The notes under the pieces were generated by a model, which saw only the letters and a program-made list of their open reading frames with translations, was not told where the DNA came from and did not search any database. A stretch of 33,779 bases of DNA from Lachnospiraceae bacterium (lineage in GTDB: Bacteria; Bacillota; Clostridia; Lachnospirales; Lachnospiraceae), in contig JAFRXK010000025.1 in NCBI GenBank assembly GCA_017442865.1, positions 1 through 33,779 on the forward strand. The letters run 5' to 3'. Made by a program: the position numbers and the translations under genes. This document shows, piece after piece, positions 1 to 12,000 of this stretch; position 1 is the first letter of the stretch; each line of letters opens with the position of its first letter.

Positions 1-16
1 CGTCAGTTTTCTGACG
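1..16 (-). terminator. Possible terminator hairpin downstream of the giant gene (window edge)
   Basis: A 6-bp stem (CGTCAG/CTGACG) closes a 4-nt loop 34 bases after the stop codon of the giant surface-protein gene. On the minus strand it could be the base of an intrinsic terminator, but the sequence that would hold the U-tract lies outside the window, so this cannot be decided. Confidence 0.3.
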
Positions 17-49
17 CTAACGCCCCTGCGCAAATCCGACCCTTTGGAC

Positions 50-3000
50 TTATTCAATAATAAGTTTTTCTTCTGTATTTGCATTGTAGTTTTTTTTGAA
101 ATCACCAAACGCATAAACCTTGGCCGACTTGCCATACTTAATCATTGCCGAAACAACATCTTCAAGGTTTGCGCTGCTTATCTTTCTAGCCGCATATGAT
201 TCCACGCTGTATCTTAATGTGTTGCTTATCTTTTCACTGCCTGATACAACAACAAAATCTACAGACTCATCAAACTGGTATGCATTTAACTCATTGTAAT
301 ATGCATAGTATGTATTCTCGCCGCACTCCTCGAATTCGGTTATCCTCATCTCGGCACCGTTTTCAGGCTTGGCCACTACCGCGATGTCATTGATATCACC
401 GTTGTATGTAAACTTGACTCTGATACCTGTCTTGCTCTTAAGCACAACGCTTGCTGCCTTCCACTGTGCCTGAGGATTATTTACTGTTTCCTGTCTAAGA
501 TTAGTAACATTTATCAGCTCATTTAATACTGAATCATCTGACGCATACTCTGCCTGCTCCTCTGAAAGCTCTGCATTTGCAAGATAGTCTGTCTTATACT
601 CGAAATAATTCTGAGCCTCTGATGCGTAGTTAAGCAAATCAACAAGTAACGTCTTAAGTGCTTCAGTCTTCTCTTCCACAAAACCTAGTGATGTAAAGTA
701 ATCATCATCCTTTGAAAGCATTGACATACAATACTGCTTTACACTGTAGCCTGTCTTTGTGCCACCCTGTATAAGATTTCCTTCTGTATCATAGCCGAAG
801 ATTGTTATGTCAAGATTGTCGCCCACTGCCTTGGCATTTACTCCTGTGTAAACAAACTCGTAGAAGCTTCCGTCCGCACTGAGCGTGCCGTCAACTCTCT
901 TCTTAATCTTCTGTCCGTTTTCAATCTCCTGCTCAACCTCAATGTACATATCGTGATATACCTCAGCAAGCTTTGCGTCAGCCTTGAATACAATGGAAAT
1001 ATTGTTCTCAAGCTTAAGGGTTGCGCGTGAAATCTTAAACTCCGGCAGATTAGACTCTCCAAGCACTGTTATATTGTATGTGCATGAAATTGACGGACAA
1101 TTCTTATTTATAATTGTAATTACCGCACTGCCTTCGTTTTCTGCATTAAAAGAGCCTTCATATTCTGGGAAATATCCATCTCCATAGGCGCCGTCAATAT
1201 ATACCACATCACTGTCATCAGATGTGACAATATACTCATCATGTAAATAATTATGAGTCAAACGATAATTTATAAAATCGCCCTTATTCATGATAATATT
1301 ATGAGGTGCTGCTTCAAAATTATCATCATCGCAGCTTAAGCTCAATGCAGGTTCTAATGTTAAATCATCTTCCCTTTCATGTCCGCACAAACCACATCGT
1401 AAGTACACAATATCATTCTCGGCATTAACCACTTCATATTCATGCTCGCAGTCGCTTACATAGAATTTATATGTCCTTATTGCATCCGGATTATACTTTG
1501 CAGTAAATGTTACAGTTACTTCTCCGTTATCAATAAATTCTATAGTTCCTGATTGCATCGACTCCGCGGTATAGGTCGCAATACTGTTGTCTGATACCTC
1601 TACATTAAATCCGCCTGCCAAACCATCGTACTCATCAAAATACGTATACATAGTGTAGATTTTCTTTTTTACATCATTTTCTCTTTGAATATCATAAAAA
1701 TACGCATCATTATCATACATAGATGATGTTATATTGTCAGGTATATACGTCTCTCGTACCTTATCACAGATACTGCACTTAAATGTCGCGTAATTATTCT
1801 GTGCGCCCTGCCATACATAATCGTGGATATGGTCGTCAACCTCAAATGTGAATTCTTCACTTAAGCTTGGATTGTATCTCTGATAAATTCTAACAGTCGT
1901 TGTTCCTTTAGCAAGCAGCGTCAGCTTGCCGCTTGTTTTACCGGTTGCCTCATATGAAGCAACAGACGGATCTGATATTTCCACTACATTTAAAGCTTCA
2001 CAATAGTGTGAATATACTGTCGAGGTTATATCATATACATCCCCAATTAAATTATTGCTAAATCCAAGTTCCTCAGTAATCTCTTCTGTCCTGTTTTCCA
2101 ATGTCAATATAGACCACTGTGTATAAGGTGCAACTACCCTCTTTTCATCTCCACAACTACATCTGATTGTAGCAATACCGGAATCATCTATACCTACCAA
2201 CTTATAATCGTGCTTATGAGGAATAACCGTAATATCAAACGATACTGCCGCAGCCTCATTAAACTCCGGATAAACTCTTACAGTTGCAGTTCCACCGGCA
2301 AGCATTGTAAGCGTACCCCTTTTGTTTGATTCATGTGTTGATTGAGGCGTATATGATACAATGCTGCTGTCTGAAATATCAACTATCATTCTGCCAAACC
2401 TTGTATTGCTTGGTGAATAACCTACCGTATAAATTTCCAATGTGTCTTCTAAGAGGCATTCATAGGATTCTTCTATCGGAACATACAAACCTCTCTCATC
2501 AACGCGATTAACAGTTATTGATGTAGGAACACTTACCTGTGTTGTTTCACCACATTCACACTTAAATGTAGCAACTCCATCTGCTGTACCCGTCCACTCA
2601 CTATAGTCATGCTCATGCTGTATTACCGTAAAGTTAAATGTCTGTGCAAGGTCCGGATTATACTTTGGATAAATCGTAAGTGTTGTCTCGCCCTGTGCAA
2701 GCATATTTACTTTATATCTATAATCACCATTCTCAGCATCTCCACATTCTTCAATTGACATAACGTCCGGATTTGAGATATTAATCACAAATTCCGTATT
2801 AACCTCATTTGATTCATATATTGACGGATAGAAGCTGTAAATGAACTCAGTCTGCATACCTGTCTCCCATGTTACTGCAGGTGATGATTCATATGAGTCT
2901 CCTTCCTCATCATACCAGCCGACAAATACATATGTCGGTACTCTGACTGCCTCTGTCTCGCCACATTCACAGGTAAATATCGCATATCCATACTCGTTTG

Positions 3001-6000
3001 TGTATGAATACTGATAGTCATGCTCATGCGGATCATAAACAGTGAGTGTATATGTCTTTCTGACTGAAGGGTTGTACTTTAAGTAAATTGTTACTGTTAC
3101 AGTTCCCCCCTTTACAAATTCTATTGTTCCAGATTTATCCGAATCATATGTGAAGGTTGCAATACTACTATCTGATATTTCAACAACATGCTCGTCTCCC
3201 AAATGAGGTAAAAAATCAGTGTAAACATTTATTTTATAGCGTCCGATTTCTATATCAGCTTCATCCTGAATATTTAAATCATTATCCTGACTGTCATACC
3301 AACATATCCCCATACTTGAAGGAACATTTACATGCCGTTCTCTATCACAAATACTGCATATAATCACTGCATATCCTTCCTCAACGCTCTGGAGCACATA
3401 ATCATGCGCATGGTCATCAACGTAAAAATAAGCTGTTTTTCGCATATCCGGATCATATTTCTGACTGAATGTTACACAGACAACTCCCTTTGAATTCAAT
3501 TTAAGCCTTCCTGTGGAGTTGCCCGTTGCTTCATACGAAGCTATTGATGGATCAGATATTTCCACACAAACAATATTTTCAACATTAGCTGGGTAGCATT
3601 TTATACTTATATCACACACATCTCCAACCACACATTCTAATCCTTCTTCATAATTACTAGGCTCCCAATATGTAGTTCCATTTTGCACAGTCACAGTTTG
3701 CGACGTTGGAACAGCTATCTGCCTTTCATCTCCACAGATACATCTCCATGTTGCAATACCTTTTCTGGCGCTTACGAACTGATAATCGTGCTCCTCATGT
3801 GGAAGTACCGTAAATGTGATTGTCTTTGCGGCAGCCTCATTGTAATAAGGATAAATCTTTACTGTTGCGCTTCCCGCTGCATGCATTGTCAATGTGCCTT
3901 CTGTGTTGTCATCATCTTCTGATGCAGGTGTGTATGAAACAACACTTTCATCTGATGTTTTAACCACCATGCTGCCGAATAATGTGTCTGCCGGAGCATA
4001 GCCTGTCAGCTTAAAGCCAAGTGTATCACCGATTGTTAATTCGTAAGCCGAAGCAAGCTCACCGGCTTCATTACCATCATTTCGTGAAACACTTATCGAC
4101 GTAGGTACTGCAATCTGTGTTGTCTCTCCACATTCACACTCAAATGTTGCCATGCCTTCTTCTGTGCCTGTCCACTCGCTGTAGTCATGCTCATGCGGAT
4201 CATAAACTGTAAGCGTATATGTTTTGCTTACTGAAGGATTGTACTTTAAGTAAATTGTTACTGTTACTTCTCCTTCGCTAACAAACTCTATTGTTCCGTA
4301 TGTCTTTGAATCAGGTGTAAATGTTGCAATGCTGCTGTCTGAAATTTCAACCACATGCTCATCCGCAAATCTTGAGGTTGAATTAGGATAAACGCCTATT
4401 TCGTAGCTGCCCTTTGCTATTTCATCTTCCTCCTGAAGGGCTACATATTCATCCTCGCTGTCATACCAGCTTATGCTGAAATTAGAAGGTGTATAAACCT
4501 GTTCTTCTTTACCGCAGATACTACATCTGATATTTGCATAACTGCCCTCATTGCTCATCAATTCATAGTCATGCACATGATCATCAACATCAAAATAATA
4601 TATACTGTATATATTCGGATTGTATTTCTGACCTACCTTTACTGAAATACTTCCCTTTGCCAGCATGGTCAGCTTGCCTGATGTAGCGCCCGTTGCTTCA
4701 AATGAAGCTACCGAAGGGTCTGAAATTTCTACCAAAACAGCGCCTTCACAGCCCTGCGGACCTAAATATGTATCTATATCATAGACATCACCGATTACAC
4801 ACTCTTCAGTTCCATGATAAGGATTAATGCTCTCATATGCTCCGCCTGTTCTTATAAATACATACTGTGACGTAGGAGCAGTTACCTGTCTTTCGTCTCC
4901 GCAGATACATCTGATTGTTGCAATACCGTTTGCAAGGCTTACAAATTTATAATCGTGTTCCTCATGAGAAAGTACAGTAAATGTAATAGTCTTTGCGGCA
5001 GCCTCATTGTAATAAGGATAAATCTTTACTGTTGCGCTTCCCGCTGCATGCATTGTCAATGTGCCTTCTGTGTTGTCCTCATCTTCTGATGCAGGAGTGT
5101 ATGAAACAATACTTGCATCTGAGGTCTCTACTACCATGCTTCCGAATAATGTGTCTGCCGGAGCATAGCCTGTCAGCTTAAAGCCAATTGTATCACCGCT
5201 TGTTAATTCGTAAGCTGAAGCAAGTTCACCGGCTGCATTACCATCATTTCGTGAAACACTTATCGAAGCAGGTACTGCAATCTGTGTTGTCTCTCCACAT
5301 TCGCACTCAAATGTTGCCATGCCTTCTTCTGTGCCTGTCCACTCGGTGTAGTCATGCTCATGCGGTGGAAGAACTGTGAAGGTAAATGTCTTGGCAACAG
5401 CAGGATTATACTTAGGATATACTGTCACAGTCGCTGTGCCAGGCTTAAGCATGGTTAATTCATATGATTTTCTCCAGCTTTCACTAAGGTCTGATACACA
5501 CGAAATAATCTCGTCATCTGAAATTTCGACAACATACTCATTTCCTAAATCATCATAATTACTATCTTGATAAATTAATATTGTATGTTTAGCATCAATC
5601 TCCTGCTCTGAAACAGGCGGAACACTTGTCGCAATGCTTTCTGTCTTCTTCCAATAAACACTTGCTGCTACAGGCATATTAACCTGTTTTTCATGTTCAC
5701 ATAAGCTGCATCTGAAAGTTGCAATATTATTCTCTGTACCCTGCCATTCATATTCATGCGTACAATCACTTGCATAAAGGGTGTATGTTTTCCTTACTGT
5801 TGGATTATACTTTGCAAAAAATGTTATTGTTACGTTTCCGCTATTTGTAAACTCTATTATTCCTGACGTAGCGGAAGTTTGTGTAAATGTTGCAATATTG
5901 CTGTCCGATATTTCAACTTCGCAGCCACCGGCCATTCCATACATATTATTTCCACCATAATACAAGTTGTAACTGCCTGCTTTAATCTCATCTTCAGTTT

Positions 6001-9000
6001 TTACATTTACATAAGTTGAAGCATTATAGTACCATGATGGACTAATATATGTAGGTGCGTCTGCCTGCTTTGCTTTGTCACACAAGCTGCACTTAAATGT
6101 TGCAATATCATTTTCTGTACCCTGCCACTCATAATTGTGAGCATGTGTATCTACATCAAATGTATATTCATTATATACACTCGGGTTGTATTTCTGATAG
6201 AATCTTACTGTTGTAGTTCCCTTTGCAAGCATTGTAAGCTTACCCCTGGTATTGCTTGTTGCTTCATAAGAAGCTACCGAAGGATCAGATATTTCAACCA
6301 CAAGATTCTTCTCACAACCATTTGGAAATACATTGGAAGAAATAATATATTCCTCACCAACGACTGTTTCCTTTGACTTTAAATCATAATAATAATTTTC
6401 ATCGGTATTCAGATATTTTATATACTGTGTTGTCGGAGCAGTTACCTGCTTTTCATCACCGCATGAGCAGCGTATTGTAGCCATGCCGTCGGTAATGCTT
6501 TCAAACTGATAATCATGCTCGTGTACATTGAATACTATAGTCTTTGCAATTCCTTCATTGTATTCCGGATAAATCCTTACAGTTGCGCTTCCGCCTGCAA
6601 GCATTGTAAATGTACCTTCACGATTACTGTCATCCTCAGATGCAGGTGTATATGATACTACGTTATTATCCGAAATATCAACCATCATTCTGCCGAATGA
6701 AGCACTTGATGGTGAATAACCTGTTAATCTAAAGTCAAATGTATCACCGATTTTATTTTCATAAGATGAAGATAACGTTGAAAGTGTATTATCGCTTTCT
6801 AATTTATAAACATCTATTGATGTCGGAACACTCATATTCTGCTCATGTCCGCACAGACTGCATCGTGCAATTCCGACATTGTCAACAGTTCTGTTCCACT
6901 GATAATCATGTGTACAATCACTTGCGTAAAACTTAAATGTTTTCTTTATTTCAGGATTATACTTCACATAAACAGTTATAGTAACTTCGCCATTACCAAT
7001 AAAATCAATCGTGCCCTTTGTGTCTGAAACCGGCGTATATGTAGCAATGTCGCTGTCTGAGATTGATACCTCAAAACCGCTTGCCATGTTATATGCATTA
7101 TCTGTATAAACGCGCAGTTCATAACTGTCTCTTAAAATGTCGCCTTCTGTTGGAATATTTACAACACTTAAAGGATCACCATGATACCAATAAGTATTTA
7201 CGTATGTAGGAGCATCAACCTGTCGTTCTTTATCACAGGTGCTGCACTTAAAGGTCGCAACATTGTTCTCTGTGCCCTGCCATTCATAATCATGATAATG
7301 CGTATCCACATCAAATGTATACTCATTACATACACTCGGGTTGTATCTCTGATATATCTTTACTGTTGTAACGCCTTTTGAAAGCATTCTAAGTCTACCG
7401 GTCTTCCAGCCTGTTCTTTCAAACACAGCCACAGAAGGGTCAGATATCTCAGCCATAATCGTACAATCTGCTCCGGTGTTATATGAGTATGCAGATATAT
7501 TAAAAGATTCTCCGATTACAGTTTCTGTAATATCATTAACCTTTGCAGAGGTGTTAGATGATGTAACATAAACACAATGTCCGTATGGAGCATATATATT
7601 TGTTTCAGCTCCACAGCTACATCTTGCAAGAGCCCATCCGTCTGTAAAACTTACAAACTCATAGTCATGCACGTGAGGCGGCACTACCGTAAATGTAAAT
7701 GTCTCAGCAATCTCAGGATTATACTTAGGATATACCTTTACTGTTGCCGTACCGGTTGCAAGCATTGTCAATGTGCCTTCATAACTTGACCATTCATCCC
7801 TTTCAAGTGTAAATGATACAACGTTTGTATCTGATATCTCTATTACAACTTCTTTATTAACTCCATTATCAATTGTTCCCCAACCACTTCTAGGAACAAC
7901 AAGTTTTAATGTGCTGCCTGTTTCCTGCTGCTCGGAAGGAGTATTCGTAGTATAGGTGTTTTCCCCTGTTCTCCATCCAACAGTTATTTCAGTCGGTACA
8001 TTTATCTGTTTTGTATCGCCACAGCCGCACTTAAGAGTTGCCACATCACCTGTAGTGCTATACCATTCATAGCTATGCTCATGCACATTAAATGTTATGG
8101 TCTTTGCAATTCCTTCATTGTACTCAGGATAAATTCTTACTGTGGCAGTTCCGCCTGCAAGCATTGTTAATGTACCTTCACGGTTACTGTCATCTTCAGA
8201 TGCAGGAGTATACGATACTATGCTGTCATCTGAAATATCAACCATCAGCCTGCCTGTCGGCGCGCTTGAAGGATTAAAGCTTGTAACCTTAAAACTAAAT
8301 GTGTCGCCTATATTTTTGTTATATGAATATGAATCCGATATCCAATAATTACTGCCATTCTCGACTCTGTACAGATTCATTGTTGTCGGAACATCCATAT
8401 TCTTTTCATGACCGCACAAACTGCACCTTGCAATACCGACATTATCAACAGTTCTGTTCCAACTGTAATCGTGTTCACAGTCACTTGCGTAGAGAGTATA
8501 GGTTCTCGTTACGGTTGGATTATATTTTGCATAAAAAGTTATTGTTACTTCACCATTATTAACAAAATCAATCATTCCGTATGATTTTGAAGTTGGTGTA
8601 AATGTTGCAACGCTGCTGTCTGAGATTGTTACATCAAAACCGCCTGCCATACCTGATGAATTATTTGTATAAACATATAATTCGTAACTTCCCTTCAATA
8701 TATCGCCTTCTGCCGGTACACTGGTTGAACTTGAACCACCATTATAATACCAAAATGGAGATATATAGGTCGGTGCATCTACCTGTCTTTCCTTATTACA
8801 TGTGGTGCACTTAAATGTTGCAACATTATTCTCTGTGCCCTGCCATACATAGTTGTGCGCATGTGTATCAGCGTCAAATGTATACTCTTTGTACAGCTCA
8901 GGATTATACTTCTGATATACCCTTACTGTTGTGGTTCCAGTACCAGTTATTGTAAGGTTCCCTCTTGTTACACTTGTTCTTTCAAATGAAGCAACTGATG

Positions 9001-12000
9001 GGTCAGAGATTTCAACCGCAATCAAGCCCTCACAGTTACTTGGAGAAATATATGTATATACACTATATACATCTCCGATTACACACTCTTCCAAACCGTT
9101 ATAGCTCACATAACTTCCGTTCTTGTATAAGCTGTAACTCTGGTATGTCGGAGCATTTACCTGCTTTTCCTCACCGCATGAACAGCGTAATGTTGCAACA
9201 CCGTCTTCCATGCTTACGAATGTATAGTCATGCTCATGCACATTAAATGTTATGGTCTTTGCAGCACCTTCATTGTACTCAGGATAAATTCTAACTGTGG
9301 CTGTTCCGCCTGCAAGCATTGTAAGCGTACCCTCTTTGTTTGTATCATCTGTCGATGCAGGAGTATACGATACTATGCTGTCATCTGAAATATCAACCAT
9401 CAGTCTGCCTGTCGGCGCGCTTGAAGGATAAAAACTCGACACTATAAAATCAAATGTGTCACCTATATTTTTATTATATGAGGATGTATCCGGTATCCAG
9501 TAATTACTGCCGTCCTCAACTCTGCACAGATTCATTGATGTCGGAACGCTCATGTTCTTTTCATGTCCGCAATTGCTGCACTTTGAAATGCCGACATTGT
9601 CAACAGTTCTGTTCCATTTATAATCATGTTCACAGTTACTTGCGTAAAGAGTATAGGTTCTCTTTACGGTTGGATTGTACTTAACTGAAATAGTTACAGT
9701 AACTTCACCTGTATTAACAAACTCAATATTTCCGTATGAATTTGATACCGGTGTAAATGTTGCAATACTGCTGTCTGATATTGTTACATCACAGGCTTTG
9801 GTCAGATCATAATTGCTGCCTACACTATAATACAGTTTATAGCTCTCTAATTTAACTTCACCGCCAGATAAACTAACATATGTAGAACCAAGATACATAT
9901 AAGGGCTTAAACTTGTCGGCGCGTTTTCCTGTTTTTCTTTATTACATGTGCTGCACTTAAAGGTCGCAACATTATTCTCTGTACTCTGCCATACGTAATT
10001 ATGGGCGTGTGTATCAACGTCAAAAGTATACTCATTGTATACTTCAGGATTATATTTCTGATATACCCTTACTATTGTGGTACCTTTTGAAAGCAACGTG
10101 AGCTTGCCTCTGGTCTGGGTTGTTTTCTCAAATGAAGCAACTGACGGATTTGAGATTTCAACTGCAATCGCGCCTTCGCTGCTTCCGCTAGGATATGCAT
10201 ATGTATATATATCATATACTTCTCCTATTACACCCTCCATTAAACTTTTAGCGCTCACAGAACTTCCATTTCGGTAAAAATATACACTCTGTGTTGTAGG
10301 GGCATTTACCTGCATTTCATCACCGCATGAGCAGCGAACTGTTGCAATGCCGTCTGTAAGGCTTACAAACGTGTAGTCATGAGTATGCGGAGGTGTTACA
10401 GTAAATGTTATCGTCTTTGACTCTGACGGATTATACTCAGGATAAATCTTCACCGTTGTCGTTCCGGCAGAGAGCATTGTAAGTGTGCCTCTGTTATTTG
10501 CTGTTGACGAGGCTGTATATGAAATCACACTGCTATTTTGTATAACAACCTTTAACTGACCCTGCTGTGCGCTGGATGGTGAACAGCTTAACATAAAATC
10601 AAATGTATCACCTATAATCATGTTATATGATGAATCAACGCTTATACCAGAGTTGCCACTCATCTTAAATACAGTTATTGTTGCCGGCGCAGTCACCGTT
10701 GTTGTCTCACCGCAGCTGCATCTGAGTGTCGCAACTCCGTTTGTTGTGCTAACATATGTTGAATAATTGTGGGTATGCGCCGGATTTATTGTAAATGTAA
10801 TTGTCTTGCCTGCTGCCTCATTATACTCAGGATAAATCTTTACTGTTGCTGTTCCGGCAGCCTTCATCGTAAAGCGGCCTGTTCTGTTTGCTGATGACGT
10901 CTCAGAATATGTAATATAACTGCTGCCGCTCGTTATTTTTACCTTCATGTCTCCGAACACCGCATCAGACGGCAAATATGAAGAAACCTTGAAATCAAAT
11001 GTGTCACCCTCTGTCACAGTATATGCTGAATTTAATATATAATTTGTACTTCCAACAACTTTATATACTGTTATCGAAGTCGGCGCGTTTTTCGTAGTGG
11101 TCTCACCGCAGCTGCACCTAAATGTCGCAACTCCGTTTGTTGTGCTAACATATGTTGAATAATTGTGGGTATGCGCCGGATTTATCGTAAAGGTAACTGT
11201 CTTTGCTGCCGCCTCGTTATACTCCGGATATATCTTTACAGTTGCAGTTCCTGCGCCTGTCATCGTAAACCTTCCCGTCCTGTTTGCTGATGATGTCTCT
11301 GTATAAGATATATAACTGCTGCCGCTCGTTATTTTCACCTTCATATCTCCGAACACCGCACCGGACGGCGAGAATGAATAAACCTTGAAATCAAATGTAT
11401 CGCCTACAGTCATAGTATATGACGAAGCCAGCGTAGAATTTGTGCTGCCTACAACCCTGTATACATTTATCGTAGTCGGCACGGTTTTCGTGGTTGTTGC
11501 ACCACAGCTGCACTTGAAGGTTGCAACTCCGTTTGTTGTACTCACATATGTTGAATAATCATGGGTATGCGGTGCGTTAACCGTCACAGTAATAGATTTC
11601 GACACACTTGAATCAGCATCACTTCTGAATGTAACAATAGTCGTGCCCGCTTGTGAAGCAGTTAATTTATAAAATTTTACACCTAGGCTTGCTGAATATG
11701 CTGTATAATTAGAACATGACACTACCCCACTGGTTGAATAACTTGGTGTAAAACCTTTATTAGTACTGTCACTCGGTGAATATTCTAAACGTAAAATACA
11801 TGTATCGCCTGTATTCAATGTCAAATTGCTAACCGGGTTTGAATAATACGAACTCTCATTAATCGCTTGGTACACATTTACGCTTGTCGGCTTTATCTCC
11901 TGTGCCAAGAAAAATCTAACGGTATGACTTATAGTCTTGGCTGAACCGGTAGATGTCTCTTTAATTCCCGACACATTAAGTGTAACATTTACTCCATCTT

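Noticed and set aside
50..110. Sortase (LPxTG-type) anchor at the end of the giant protein
   Set aside because: The last residues (KKNYNANTEEKLIIE) show neither the motif nor a hydrophobic segment with a positive tail.
1049..11569. Regular repeats that could suggest a CRISPR array
   Set aside because: The period is about 390 bp, the repeats are coding in one continuous frame, and there are no short identical repeats with unique spacers.
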